Notes: a model not told the origin generated them from the letters alone. Positions 43,833 to 53,465 are shown, counted from the stretch's first letter. The stretch: 64,000 nucleotides of DNA from Acidobacteriota bacterium (GCA_021813745.1 JAKAJO010000135.1:1-64000); one strand, 5' to 3'. A program made the numbers and translations.

Positions 43833-43846
43833 GCAAGTCGTATTTT

Positions 43847-44170
43847 ATGGCGGCTGTGAAAAAGTCATCTCCGGCAGGCACCTGGACGTTTCTCACCAAC
43901 CATTCGCACGTGCTGCTCTGCATCGCGGAGGATCCAGAAGCCCGTATGCGCGATCTTGCCGAGCGAGTCGGGATTACGGAGCGCGCGGTGCAGCGGATCA
44001 TCGATGACCTGGCGGAATCCGGCTATCTCGAGATTGAGCGCGAAGGCCGGCGCAACCGGTACAGCATCCATGAGCAGCTGAAGTTGCGGCATCCGGTCGA
44101 AGCGCACTGTGAATTGTCGGGTCTCATAGGGCTTGTGCTTGGAAAGCCACAAGGCCGCGGGCGTCGGTGA
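43847..44170 (+). CDS. Small winged-helix transcription regulator
   Basis: The protein has 107 residues from ATG 43847; the frame opens at 43700 but that part contains the operator. It has a MarR/ArsR-like winged helix: HVLLCIAEDPEARMRDLAERVGITERAVQRII is the helix-turn-helix, DDLAESGYLEIEREGRRNRYSI the wing. It lacks a ligand or effector domain. The palindrome just upstream suggests autoregulation and control of the divergent icd gene. The next gene, carbonic anhydrase, starts 64 bp downstream. Confidence 0.82.
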   Translation: MAAVKKSSPAGTWTFLTNHSHVLLCIAEDPEARMRDLAERVGITERAVQRIIDDLAESGYLEIEREGRRNRYSIHEQLKLRHPVEAHCELSGLIGLVLGKPQGRGRR

Positions 44171-44233
44171 GACAGCCGAGATTCACCGGGCCCACTCGCG
44201 CTCAACGGGTCCGGCGAAGGAGGGGGGACAGCA

Positions 44234-44851
44234 TTGGAACGTCTGATTGAAGGACACAAGCGATTTCTTGAGAAGGTATTCCCTGACCGCCGCGATCAAT
44301 TTCATCTCTTGTCTGATCGGCAGGCACCGCGATGGCTGATCATCACTTGCTCGGACTCACGGGTGCTGCCGGATCTGTTTCTGGGGACAGGCCCTGGAGA
44401 TCTCTTCATCACGCGCAACGCCGGCAACGTCGTCCCTGTCACCAGTCATGATGTGGATGGATGCACGGCAACCATTGAATATGCCGTGGAGGTTTTGCGT
44501 GTTCGGCACGCCATCGTTTGTGGTCATTCTGACTGCGGCGCCATGAAGGCTGCGCTGGATCGAACCGCATTAGAGAACCTTCCTAAAGCGCGCCGGTGGC
44601 TGCAGCATGTCGAGGCGGCCTTCGCACATCGCCAGCCGCTGAACTCCGCTGATGGCGCGAGTGCGGAACTGGCTTCGCTCATTCGCGGCAATGTGATTGC
44701 CCAACTCCTGAATCTGCATGCCCAGCCTTCAGTTGCGCGAGCCATAGCAGGTGGCCAGTTGACCGTTCACGGCTGGTACTACGACATCCTGACGGGGCAC
44801 ATTGAAGAGTACGACGAAGCGCAGAAGTGCTTCGCGCCATTCGGCATCTAA
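44234..44851 (+). CDS. Beta-class carbonic anhydrase
   Basis: The protein has 205 residues from TTG 44234, after AGGGGGGACA. The zinc ligands are C39 and D41 (CSDSRV, with R43), H98 and C101 (HSDCG), the classic beta-class set. It interconverts CO2 and bicarbonate in the cytosol. The gene follows the small regulator and may be read together with it. Confidence 0.93.
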   Translation: MERLIEGHKRFLEKVFPDRRDQFHLLSDRQAPRWLIITCSDSRVLPDLFLGTGPGDLFITRNAGNVVPVTSHDVDGCTATIEYAVEVLRVRHAIVCGHSDCGAMKAALDRTALENLPKARRWLQHVEAAFAHRQPLNSADGASAELASLIRGNVIAQLLNLHAQPSVARAIAGGQLTVHGWYYDILTGHIEEYDEAQKCFAPFGI

Positions 44852-45241
44852 TCCACGCCCATCGCCAGCGCGACCGGACGGGCCAGGCTTCCGCTTCGTC
44901 ATGGTGTGGAACCTGTCCTGAAGCGCCGACATGAACACAAGTTCATGCAAGCCGGGCAAACTTTTGCTCGAACATCGCGTCTGTTAAGAGCGGGGAGAGT
45001 CATCATCAAGCTGCTCCCCGGAAGGCAAGGCGCAACCACTGTTGCATCATCCACCCGCCTTTCGTCGCGGGTCGTGATTGTGCCATTCAGCTCGATCCAG
45101 GAAATCGTCCATGGGGTTCCGAGCGGCGCCCGCAGCACGCTGCTTGGTAGGAAGACTGTGCCCTTGTGTCTTTCACTGCAAGCGGCCTTGATGGGGGAAG
45201 AGCGTGTCAGGACTCTCCAACATCAGGCGGAGACGTGCAGT
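44852..45241. other. 390-bp intergenic stretch
   Basis: The + frame of the downstream gene stays open back to 44906, but the 112 residues show no domain. I see one possible hairpin, CGGGGAG (about 44990) with CTCCCCG (about 45015). No convincing promoter, RNA or gene. Confidence 0.4.
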
Positions 45242-46126
45242 ATGAGTTCAGTTGGCAGGCTTCGTCAGCTTCTCGCACGGGAAGAATTTATCGTCGCTCC
45301 CGGCGCGTTTGATTGTCTTTCCGCAAAGTGCGTGGAGATGGCAGGATTCAAGGCTCTCTACATGACGGGAATGGGCACCTCGGCGAGCAAGCTGGGGTTG
45401 CCGGATTACGGCCTTGCCACCATGTCGGAGATGGTCGCCAATGCCTCTTCCATGGCCGCCGCAATTGACATTCCCATCATTGCGGACGCCGATACAGGTT
45501 ACGGCAATGAGCTGAACATGGCCCGCACGGTGCATGAGTATGAACGGCATGGTGCTTCAGGAATTCACATTGAGGATCAGTGCTTCCCGAAAAAGTGCGG
45601 CCACCTCGACAAGAAACAGGTGGTACCTCGGAAGGAATTCATTAGCAAGATTCGCGCGGCCGTAGGCGCCCGCCGCAGTCCCGATTTCATCATCATTGCG
45701 CGCACGGACTCGAACGGCGTCCTGGGATTTGAAGAGGCAATTGCGCGGGCCAATGAAGCCCTCGAAGTGGGTGCCGACCTCGCACTGGTGGAAGCGCCCG
45801 AGTCGATGCAGCAACTGGAACAGGTGCCGGCTCTTGTAAATGGCCCATGCGTGCTCAACATGCTGCTCGGCGGCAAGAGCCCGATTCTCTCCCTGGACTC
45901 TGTCAAGGCACTCGGCTACAGAATGGTTTTGCTTTCAGATGTCTTGCTGTGCGCCGCCATGTCTGCTTACGATTCAGCGTTGTGCCAGGTCCGGGGTTCT
46001 CGCTCGCCTCTGCGCTTTGAGAATACTTTGTCTCCCAAAGAGATCTTCGAGCGTCTTGGCGCAGAACAGTGGGATAGCCTGCGAAGCGAGCGTCATCGGG
46101 AGCTGCCAATGGCTGCGGGGCTCTGA
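45242..46126 (+). CDS. Isocitrate lyase/PEP mutase family enzyme
   Basis: The protein has 294 residues from ATG 45242, which matches the usual length; an upstream extension exists but has no homology. Motifs: FIVAPGAFDCLSAKCVEMAGF, IADADTGYGNELNMARTV (Mg ligands), the loop DQCFPKKCGHL (catalytic Cys KKCGH), and RTDS. The KKCGH loop is that of the methylisocitrate lyase and dimethylmalate lyase branch. The reaction is carbon-carbon lysis of a 2-methyl or hydroxy acid; the exact substrate is unclear. No prpC or prpD is next to it. Confidence 0.88.
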   Translation: MSSVGRLRQLLAREEFIVAPGAFDCLSAKCVEMAGFKALYMTGMGTSASKLGLPDYGLATMSEMVANASSMAAAIDIPIIADADTGYGNELNMARTVHEYERHGASGIHIEDQCFPKKCGHLDKKQVVPRKEFISKIRAAVGARRSPDFIIIARTDSNGVLGFEEAIARANEALEVGADLALVEAPESMQQLEQVPALVNGPCVLNMLLGGKSPILSLDSVKALGYRMVLLSDVLLCAAMSAYDSALCQVRGSRSPLRFENTLSPKEIFERLGAEQWDSLRSERHRELPMAAGL

Positions 46127-46200
46127 TGATCGTCACACGCGGTTCTTTCGGCGCTTGCAGCTTCAGCCAGTGAGTCAAGCGCGCGAGGAAGAGTTCCGGA

Positions 46201-46716
46201 TTAAGTTTGCGTGGAGTTCAATACGTCGCGCAGGGCGAAGCTCGTTTCGAGTCGTGTGACTCCCGGCAGCCGTGAGAGTTCAGACTGATGCAATCTCCCA
46301 TAGTCATCAATTCCTCCCACTTGCGCCACCAGCATATAGTCGTATTGACCCGCCATCAGATGGCAACTGACGATCTCACGGCAACGCCGCACTGCCGCTT
46401 CAAAGGCGCCGAGCACGGTGGCTGACTGGCGATCCAGTGTGACCCGGATGTAGACGGTGATATGTTTGCCCAGCATCCGATCGTCGATAACAGCACGATA
46501 GCCCCGAATCAACCCAGAAACTTCCATGGCTTGGATGCGGCGGGATGCAGCCGACGCGGAGAGGCCTACGGCTTCTCCGACTTCAAAATTCGTGGCACGA
46601 CCTTTTCGCTCCAGATGTTCCAGAATTGCTCGATCAAGATCGTCTAGCGCGTCAGGCTGTACCACTGGGATGCTTTCGCGCGAATTTCTGCCTTTACTGG
46701 CATGTTTTGTGCTCAT
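46201..46716 (-). CDS. Lrp/AsnC-family transcription regulator
   Basis: The protein has 171 residues. The N-terminal helix-turn-helix is LDDLDRAILEHLERKGRATNFEVGEAVGLSASAASRRI, followed by the RAM ligand-binding domain (YMLVAQVGGIDDYGRLHQSELSRLPGVTRLETSFALRDV). Lrp-type proteins bind amino acids and form octamers. It is divergent from ald, so alanine-responsive control of ald is likely. The N-terminus has a 20-residue basic extension. Confidence 0.9.
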   Translation of the reverse strand: MSTKHASKGRNSRESIPVVQPDALDDLDRAILEHLERKGRATNFEVGEAVGLSASAASRRIQAMEVSGLIRGYRAVIDDRMLGKHITVYIRVTLDRQSATVLGAFEAAVRRCREIVSCHLMAGQYDYMLVAQVGGIDDYGRLHQSELSRLPGVTRLETSFALRDVLNSTQT

Positions 46717-46728
46717 TTTCTATTTTTA

Positions 46729-46749
46729 GCACGCATTTTGCACACATTT
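46729..46749. promoter_or_regulatory. Direct repeats in the lrp-ald intergenic region
   Basis: GCACGCATTT (46729-46738) and GCACACATTT (46740-46749) repeat with an 11-bp period, one helical turn. They lie 140 bp before ald and 13 bp before the regulator start, a reasonable place for an Lrp-type site. Confidence 0.4.
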
Positions 46750-46887
46750 ACCACAGAAAGCGACGTAGGATTTGGGACAGTGCCGCTTCAGGCGGTTTCA
46801 TACCGATTGTGACTGCTGGATGCTTCAAGTGGGTATGCGACGGCAGGGCATTGCGGAAGCTACATTCAACCGGCAAGGAGACAAGAG

Positions 46888-48003
46888 ATGATCATCGGTG
46901 TTCCCAAAGAGATCAAGGACAATGAAGCGCGGGTCGGTGTGACGCCGGCGGGCGCGAAGGCGCTGGTTGAGGCGGGACATACCGTCCTGGTTGAAACGAT
47001 GGCTGGAGCGCAATCCGGCTTCGACGACGCCGAGTACCAGAGCGCAGGCGCCGAGATTGTTGGCGATGCTGGTCATGTCTGGGGGCATGCGGAGACGGTG
47101 GTCAAAGTCAAAGAGCCAGTCGAAGCTGAGTACGGTTATTTTCGAGAGGGCCTGGTCCTGTTTACATATCTCCATCTGGCGCCATTGCCGGAATTGACCG
47201 ATCGTTTGCTCCAGTCCAAAGTGATCGGCATTGCCTATGAAACGGTGCGGGACCGCAATGGCATGCTGCCACTGCTGATGCCCATGAGCGAGGTCGCTGG
47301 CCGGATGAGCGTGCAGGTTGGAGCCAGCTATCTTGAGAAGGAACGTGGTGGGCGAGGCATTCTGCTGGGTGGCGTCCCGGGCGTGCCTCCGGCGCACGTA
47401 ACCATTATTGGCGGCGGTATCGTGGGCACCAACGCGGCCAAGATCGCGCTGGGCTTCGGTGCAAAAGTGACTCTGGTTGATGTCAACCTCAATCGGTTGC
47501 GGGAACTCGATGATCTTTTCGGCGGTCGGCTCTACACGCTCGCTTCAAACAGCTATAACATTGCGCAAGCCACTCGGGAGGCCGATCTCGTCATCGGCGG
47601 CGTGCTGATTCCAGGCGCGACCGCGCCAAAGATCGTAACGCGCGGCATGGTAGCGCAGATGAAGAAGGGTGCAGTGATTGTGGATGTTGCCATTGATCAG
47701 GGAGGTTGCGTGGAAACGGCGCGTCCCACTTCGCACTCAAATCCAAGTTACACAGTGGACGGCGTCGTCCACTACTGCGTGACGAACATGCCGGGCGCTG
47801 TTCCGCACACCTCAACGCTGGCGCTGACGAATTCCACGTTCCCTTATCTGATGCGCCTTGCCAGCCTGGGCGCGACAGAAGCATTGCGCAAGGATCAAGG
47901 CCTTGCCGAGGGCTTGAACACTTGGTTTGGCGTTCTGACTCATCGTGGTGTCGCGGAGAGTCAGCACAGGCCCTGGAGTGCACCGGCCAGCGTACTCTCC
48001 TAG
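46888..48003 (+). CDS. ald: Alanine dehydrogenase
   Basis: The protein has 371 residues. R15, K75 and H96 match the substrate-binding and catalytic residues of the family; the NAD-binding fold is [23 protein letters not shown], and the C-terminal [17 protein letters not shown] is conserved. It interconverts L-alanine and pyruvate plus ammonia in the cytosol. Divergence from the Lrp-type gene supports alanine control. It lies near the ntrYX-like pair. Confidence 0.95.
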   Translation: MIIGVPKEIKDNEARVGVTPAGAKALVEAGHTVLVETMAGAQSGFDDAEYQSAGAEIVGDAGHVWGHAETVVKVKEPVEAEYGYFREGLVLFTYLHLAPLPELTDRLLQSKVIGIAYETVRDRNGMLPLLMPMSEVAGRMSVQVGASYLEKERGGRGILLGGVPGVPPAHVTIIGGGIVGTNAAKIALGFGAKVTLVDVNLNRLRELDDLFGGRLYTLASNSYNIAQATREADLVIGGVLIPGATAPKIVTRGMVAQMKKGAVIVDVAIDQGGCVETARPTSHSNPSYTVDGVVHYCVTNMPGAVPHTSTLALTNSTFPYLMRLASLGATEALRKDQGLAEGLNTWFGVLTHRGVAESQHRPWSAPASVLS

Positions 48004-48113
48004 CAGGTCGCAGGCTACAGCGCGAAGCTCCGATTAAGGAGTTCCGGCACTTTGGTCGTGCTGCAAAGGCGTGATGATGGCTCTTTGCCTTCGATAACGC
48101 CTATAATCGCGGC

Positions 48114-50411
48114 ATGTCAAGTGGGGCAATATCGCGGCGGCGTCTCGTGGTTTTTTTGGGCGTGGGCGCACTGCTGTTTTCTGCCCTGCTGGGCGTCTTG
48201 CAAGCCTTCAATTTTCCCAACATCCGCTTTCTTAATCCAGAAACGGCGGGTGAAACGCTGGCCTTCACCGGGCTCACAGTACTGGTTTTTCTGGCTCTTG
48301 TCGCTCTCCTGATTCTGCTGCTGCGCAACATTTTGAAGGTCTATGCCGACCAGAGCAGCCACGCTCTGGGTGCCAGGCTGCGGACACGCATGGTGCTGGG
48401 CGCGATGCTGATTGCACTGACCCCGGCGGCCTTCATGTTTCTGTTCAGCTTCCAACTGATGAACCGCTCCATCGATCGCTGGTTCTCTCCGAATACCTCG
48501 GAGCTTCACGAAGACTCGATTCGAGTGGTGCTTGAGCTTTCGCAATATGTCACCGCCAACGCACGAGGCGAGGCGGAATCGATTGCGACTTCGGGAGGAC
48601 TCGACGGCACGCAGGAGGCGCTCCAAGACGTGCTCAGCTCTCATCGGATCACGCTGGATGGGGGCTTTGTTCTGGTGTATGGGCGGGACCGGCAGGTCAT
48701 CAGTTCCTATCTGGCCCCGCCGGACGAACAGCAGGCAGATCTGATTCCGTGGCTCCCTGAGAAGAGCAGTCAGGACCCGACAGCGAAGGCTGTTCCGCTG
48801 CATGGCCCACTCTCCGCAAGTCTGTTGAAGGCTGCGCAACGCACGGATGAGCCCATTATCGGCACTGGCGGACAGCAATATGCTCTCGGTTCTGCCGTGA
48901 CGACTTCAGGAAAGATTGTGGTCGTTGCCTTGCCCATGCCCCAGGGACTGAGTCAGACAACGGAGCGTATTCAATCCGGGGCGGCGGCATACTGGAATCT
49001 CTTCCGGGCACGCCACAGCATTCGCACCGTATTTTTCCTTATGCTGCTGCTCATCACCGTGGTGGTTTTCTTTTCCAGCGTGTGGCTTGCATTGTTCCTC
49101 TCCAAGCAGATTACTCGGCCTGTCGAAGCCCTAGCCGATGCCATGGACGAGATCGCGGCAGGCAAGTATGAGCATCGCGTTGCGTTGATTACCACCGGAG
49201 AAATGGCCGAGCTGGTGCGATCGTTTAACCACATGGCTGCCGACCTTGATGCGAGCCGGAAGCTTGCTGACACCTCTTCCGCGCAATTGAAAGCGGCGAA
49301 CGAAGCAATCGAAGAACGAAGTCGCGAATTGGAGACAATTCTTGAAACGATTCCGAGCGGCGTCGTGACGCTGGACGGTTCGGGAACAGTGCTCCAGGCC
49401 AATCGCGCCTTTGCGTCTTTGATGGGGCGGCATAAGGATGAGGATCTGCGCGGAAAAGTCATTAGCGAGCTATTTCCTTCAGACGGTGCGGAAGATCTTG
49501 CCGGCGTAATTCGGCGGGGACAGCGCATGGGGGCTGCATCGATCGAGACAGAGTTTCTTTCCCACGGCAAAACATTGCACCTGTCAATTACCAGCGCGCG
49601 ACTCGAGCTGGCAAACGGAAAAATTGGGACGGTGCTCGTGGTGGAAGACACTTCGGAGCTTCTACGCGCGCAACGCCAAACGGCCTGGAAGGAAGTGGCG
49701 CAGCGTGTGGCGCACGAGATTAAGAATCCGCTGACACCAATTGCCCTGTCGGCTGAACGAATCCGTCGCCACCTTGATCGCAATCAGCCAGACTCGCCTT
49801 CCATCATTCGCAAATGCAGCGAAGTGATCCTGGGATGCGTGGCAACCATGCGGACTCTTGTGGACCAGTTCTCGGCCTTGGCGCAGTTCCCAGTGCCGAA
49901 GCCGCGGGCATGCGATTTGAATCAGGTTGCGGAGGAGTCTCTTGCTCTTTTCACCGGAAGGCTTGACGATCTTACCGTCCGCCGTCATCTTGAGCCGGGT
50001 TTGCCGATGGTGCTGGCGGACCCCGAGGCAATACGACGGGCGTTGGCAAATCTGATCGACAACGCAGCGGAAGCGATGCAGGGGAGCTTGTTGCGCGTGC
50101 TTGAAGTGCGTAGTGCACTCAGCGAAGACGGCGCAGCGGTCGAAGTCACTGTTTCCGACACGGGCCATGGGCTCACGGATGAGATCCGCGAGAGGCTTTT
50201 CCTGCCCTTCTACTCGACCAAGCAGCGCGGTACCGGGTTAGGGCTCTCGATTGCGGCGAAGATTATTCAAGAGCATGGAGGCTCGATTCGCGCAGAAAGC
50301 AATTCGCCGAAGGGCGCACGGTTTCTCGTCCGGCTTCCGCTGATGAGTCAGTCTGTTCAAGCCTCGCTGGAGTCGGGAGCCGTGGTACCTGCTACGGGAG
50401 CGCACCGATGA
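48114..50411 (+). CDS. NtrY-like sensor histidine kinase
   Basis: The protein has 765 residues. Two N-terminal hydrophobic segments, a sensor region of about 200 residues, a third pair near residue 300 (FFLMLLLITVVVFFSSVWLALFL), HAMP (PVEALADAMDEIAAGKYEHRV), PAS (ETIPSGVVTLDGSGTVL), then the H-box RVAHEIKNPLTPI with H534, N-box LIDNAAEAM, and the G boxes DTGHG and GTGLGLSI. This is the NtrY architecture. The stop overlaps the next start by 4 bases. Confidence 0.92.
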   Translation: MSSGAISRRRLVVFLGVGALLFSALLGVLQAFNFPNIRFLNPETAGETLAFTGLTVLVFLALVALLILLLRNILKVYADQSSHALGARLRTRMVLGAMLIALTPAAFMFLFSFQLMNRSIDRWFSPNTSELHEDSIRVVLELSQYVTANARGEAESIATSGGLDGTQEALQDVLSSHRITLDGGFVLVYGRDRQVISSYLAPPDEQQADLIPWLPEKSSQDPTAKAVPLHGPLSASLLKAAQRTDEPIIGTGGQQYALGSAVTTSGKIVVVALPMPQGLSQTTERIQSGAAAYWNLFRARHSIRTVFFLMLLLITVVVFFSSVWLALFLSKQITRPVEALADAMDEIAAGKYEHRVALITTGEMAELVRSFNHMAADLDASRKLADTSSAQLKAANEAIEERSRELETILETIPSGVVTLDGSGTVLQANRAFASLMGRHKDEDLRGKVISELFPSDGAEDLAGVIRRGQRMGAASIETEFLSHGKTLHLSITSARLELANGKIGTVLVVEDTSELLRAQRQTAWKEVAQRVAHEIKNPLTPIALSAERIRRHLDRNQPDSPSIIRKCSEVILGCVATMRTLVDQFSALAQFPVPKPRACDLNQVAEESLALFTGRLDDLTVRRHLEPGLPMVLADPEAIRRALANLIDNAAEAMQGSLLRVLEVRSALSEDGAAVEVTVSDTGHGLTDEIRERLFLPFYSTKQRGTGLGLSIAAKIIQEHGGSIRAESNSPKGARFLVRLPLMSQSVQASLESGAVVPATGAHR

Positions 50412-51763
50412 ATCATGTGCTGGTAGTGGATGATGAGGCGGAGATCCGCAGTTCACTGCAGGAGATTCTGAGCGAAGAAGGTTATGCTGTGACGACCGCA
50501 GCCACGGCGGCCGAGGCGCTGGTGTTGATTGAGGATGTGCCCTACGATGTTGTGCTGCTGGATATCTGGCTGCCAGATCGTGACGGCCTCGACGTGCTCG
50601 GAGAGATTCATGCACTTGCTGCGGAGGCGCGCCCAGAGGTCATCATCGTGTCTGGGCATGGCACGATTGAGTCGGCCGTGAAGGCCACCAAGCTCGGGGC
50701 GTATGACTTTCTGGAGAAGCCGCTTTCGCTTGATCGCACGCTGATCGTTCTGAAAAATGCGGTAGAAGCCCGGCGGATGCGGGCGGAAAATCTTGAGTTC
50801 AAGCGCCAATTCAGCGTGGGGTCTGTCCTGACGGGCGAAAGTATTCCGGTCAAGGCTTTGCGGCAGCAGATCCGGTTGATGGCTCCAACCAACGGTAGAG
50901 TACTGATCTATGGCGAGTCCGGTACAGGGAAGGAGCTGATCGCCCGCGCGATTCATGCGGAGAGTCTGCGACGAGAGCGGGTTTTTGTTGAACTGAATTG
51001 CGCCGCGATCCCAGAGGCGCACATCGAGTCGGAGCTGTTTGGCTATCGCCATGCCGCCCGTCCGGGCGGACCCCCTGAACAGCGAGGCACACTGGAGCGG
51101 GCTGACGGAGGTTCGCTCTTCCTGGATGAAGTGGGAGACATGAGCCTGAAGACGCAGGCAAAGGTTCTCAGCGCGCTCGACGATCAGCTCTTCACTCCGG
51201 TCGGCGGAACACAACCCCTGCGTGTCGATGTGCGGCTGATCGCATCGACGAACAAGGACCTGGAGGAAGAGATTGCCAAGGGAAACTTTCGTGAGGATCT
51301 TTTTTACCGTCTGAATGTCGTGCCGTTCTTTGTCCCTCCATTGCGCGAGCGCAAAGAGGATATTCCCTTGCTGGTCCGCGAGTTTCTGGCTCAATTCGGT
51401 CGTCAGTATGGCCGTCCTCGCGTAGAGATCGCCGAAGATGCTCTGGACGCGCTTGCCCACTACCACTGGCCTGGCAATGTGCGGGAGTTGAAGAATGTGA
51501 TCGAGCGCATTCTGATTCTCAATCCGCGCACGCTGCGGATTGAACGGAAACACCTGCCGCCGCTTACGCACAAAGCTGGTACTCGCACTACAGAGGATTT
51601 CTCAACACTTCAGCAGGCCCGTGACGCCTATGAACGGGACTACATCCTGAAGAAGATTGAAGAGGCGCGCAACAACATGAGCCGGGCTGCCGAACTTCTC
51701 GGTTTGGAGAGAAGCCATCTTTATCGCAAGATGAAGGCCCTTGGCATCAACGTGCGCGAGTAA
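50408..51763 (+). CDS. NtrX/NtrC-like response regulator lacking GAFTGA
   Basis: The protein has 451 residues. Receiver D52 and K104, Walker A GESGTGKE (169-176), Walker B SLFLDEVGD, then arginine fingers (NFREDLFYRLNVVPFFVPPLRERKEDIPLL), and a Fis-type helix-turn-helix (MSRAAELLGLERSHLYRKMKALGI). The loop that usually reads GAFTGA is replaced by YRHAARPGGPPEQ (213-225), so direct sigma-54 contact is doubtful. It is coupled to the NtrY-like kinase and probably forms a nitrogen or redox-responsive system. Confidence 0.92.
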   Translation: MNHVLVVDDEAEIRSSLQEILSEEGYAVTTAATAAEALVLIEDVPYDVVLLDIWLPDRDGLDVLGEIHALAAEARPEVIIVSGHGTIESAVKATKLGAYDFLEKPLSLDRTLIVLKNAVEARRMRAENLEFKRQFSVGSVLTGESIPVKALRQQIRLMAPTNGRVLIYGESGTGKELIARAIHAESLRRERVFVELNCAAIPEAHIESELFGYRHAARPGGPPEQRGTLERADGGSLFLDEVGDMSLKTQAKVLSALDDQLFTPVGGTQPLRVDVRLIASTNKDLEEEIAKGNFREDLFYRLNVVPFFVPPLRERKEDIPLLVREFLAQFGRQYGRPRVEIAEDALDALAHYHWPGNVRELKNVIERILILNPRTLRIERKHLPPLTHKAGTRTTEDFSTLQQARDAYERDYILKKIEEARNNMSRAAELLGLERSHLYRKMKALGINVRE

Positions 51764-51764
51764 A

Positions 51765-52835
51765 TCAGTTGTTTGAAGGCGAATCCGCAAGGGGGCTAAT
51801 CGCTTTCGGATTATCTCCCATGCCAGGCGCGACCCGAAAGTCCCAGACTGCGCTGCCAACCTGGTTCGGAGATTGGATCTCGACCAGAGCGTACTCTCCA
51901 ATCATCAGACTCTTCTGCGGAGTAATCCTGAGCCAATGATGACCGGCAAGAGCTTCTACCTTGGCGGGAATCACCTCATCGCCTGGTAAGACTGAACCGT
52001 CTGCCGCCAGATTCAGGGGGCCAATGAAGCGCATTGCCTGCCGCTCATCAAGCGCCAGAATGACAAATCGGGAGGCTGCCGAATGCGCTCCGAACTTTCC
52101 GTTGGCCACCTCTGCGGAATCCGTGTGGACTGTAAAGGCGTGGGTCGTGACGACGTCTCCATGATCGACTGTATCCAGAGAGGCATAGATGATCGGATCG
52201 TTGACATGCAGATGCACATTGGCGTGTTCGCCATCGAGTTCCAGATGAGTCCTTCGGCCTGCAAGCGGATTTTGTGCATCACTTCCATGGCGTCGACGCG
52301 CATCGACGAGCAGGTTGATGGGCTTTAATTCCACCAGTTCAGGCATTCCCTGAAATGTATCCATCACAAAGACGCCGTCTTCATCGGGGAGTTGAAGGCC
52401 GGGCGCAATCGTCGGCATCCGGTACTTCTCGTCTGCGCGCTCTTCCGCTTCTTCTCGATCGAGCTCTGCCGCCTCCTTCATGGCGGGCGATGCTTCATCG
52501 CTCATGTTCCCGTGATCGCGCTCCCACTTGCGCGTCGCGTCCCAGTCCACCAGGCTCACGGGGAGTTCTTCCCACTCGCCTCCGCGCTCGATGGAGATGT
52601 AGCGGACTCGGTCACCTACGATCTCATAGGTGCGGACCTCCTGATATGTTCCGTCCTTGAGGATCAATCGATGATTAGCGCCGGTGTTTGGGACGGATTG
52701 CTGAAGGGGGAGAGGATGGTCGCTATCAGGGTGCGCCTGCGCCTGCAGGCTCGCCGCCGAAGATGCGGTCATGAAGAACAGGGCGAGGCAGACGACCCAA
52801 GCGTTACGAGATGGAGGAAGGCTCCACATTTGCAA
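51765..52835 (-). CDS. Exported hypothetical protein
   Basis: The protein has 356 residues, with a signal peptide (VVCLALFFMTASSAASLQA, about residues 14-32). The part after it begins NHRLILKDGTYQEVRTYEIVGDRVRYISIERGGEWEELP, an SH3-like strand cluster seen in exported acidobacterial proteins, followed by a charged coil (EAAELDREEAEERADEKY) and a beta-rich half. No enzymatic motif is seen. Convergent with the response regulator (1-bp gap). Confidence 0.75.
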   Translation of the reverse strand: MQMWSLPPSRNAWVVCLALFFMTASSAASLQAQAHPDSDHPLPLQQSVPNTGANHRLILKDGTYQEVRTYEIVGDRVRYISIERGGEWEELPVSLVDWDATRKWERDHGNMSDEASPAMKEAAELDREEAEERADEKYRMPTIAPGLQLPDEDGVFVMDTFQGMPELVELKPINLLVDARRRHGSDAQNPLAGRRTHLELDGEHANVHLHVNDPIIYASLDTVDHGDVVTTHAFTVHTDSAEVANGKFGAHSAASRFVILALDERQAMRFIGPLNLAADGSVLPGDEVIPAKVEALAGHHWLRITPQKSLMIGEYALVEIQSPNQVGSAVWDFRVAPGMGDNPKAISPLADSPSNN

Positions 52836-52957
52836 ACCACTTAGACGTCACTCAGACTAAGGCGCTGTCTGTTATTTCGTCAAAGCGCGGTCCGTAAGCT
52901 GCATCAAGTGACTTTTTTCCGCACCGAAAGCCATGTATCCTTATTTTAGGTATCTGT

Positions 52958-53275
52958 TTGCGACAGCCTCTGTCAACTCGCCGCGTGGGAGCTTGCGCTG
53001 ACAAGCCAAAGTGGCTTGCTGTTTGCGTGTTGCTTTGCCTCACCTTGCTGCTGCTATTGACTTGCGTGCAGGCGGTACACATGCATACGGCGCAGACCAG
53101 TCAGGATCATTGTCCAATTTGCATGGTCCTGCACTCGGCGGTTCCCATTGCGGTGACGGCGGTAGTCCTGATGCTCGCGCACAGAGCAGAGTTGGCGCCG
53201 GTACTTATGGCGCGGGCTGTTTCTCGCCGTTGGCATTTGCAGCTTTTCACCCGTCCCCCACCTGCCTGCAACTGA
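52958..53275 (+). CDS. Small membrane protein with His/Cys metal-like motif
   Basis: The protein has 105 residues from TTG 52958. A hydrophobic stretch (WLAVCVLLCLTLLLLLTCVQA) is followed by VHMHTAQTSQDHCPICMVLHSA, a run of His and Cys (HMH, DHCPIC, then H) that could hold a metal. A second hydrophobic part follows. This resembles small DUF2946-like proteins found before metal or TonB transport genes. It is 190 bp ahead of the TonB receptor on the same strand. Confidence 0.55.
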   Translation: MRQPLSTRRVGACADKPKWLAVCVLLCLTLLLLLTCVQAVHMHTAQTSQDHCPICMVLHSAVPIAVTAVVLMLAHRAELAPVLMARAVSRRWHLQLFTRPPPACN

Positions 53276-53465
53276 GCCCCCTTGTACTGGCAGCCTCGGT
53301 CCTCTGAACCCGGCTTGCTTGGCGCAGTCCCCTAGGTCTGAGTCAGGCGCGAACTCCGATTGCGGAGGCATATAGCTTGGTTTCAATGCGTTCCTCGCAT
53401 TCTTACGACCGTTGACCAGTTTCGATCACCTTTGAGTTGCGGCAGGTTTTTTTCGGAGGTTTGGT

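Noticed and set aside
43700..43846. N-terminal extension of the winged-helix regulator
   Set aside because: It would cover the operator and overlap the start of icd; the ATG 43847 fits the family.
44906..45241. Extended N-terminus of the PEP-mutase-family enzyme
   Set aside because: The enzyme family starts at the ATG 45242; the extra 112 residues have no domain and uncharacteristic composition.
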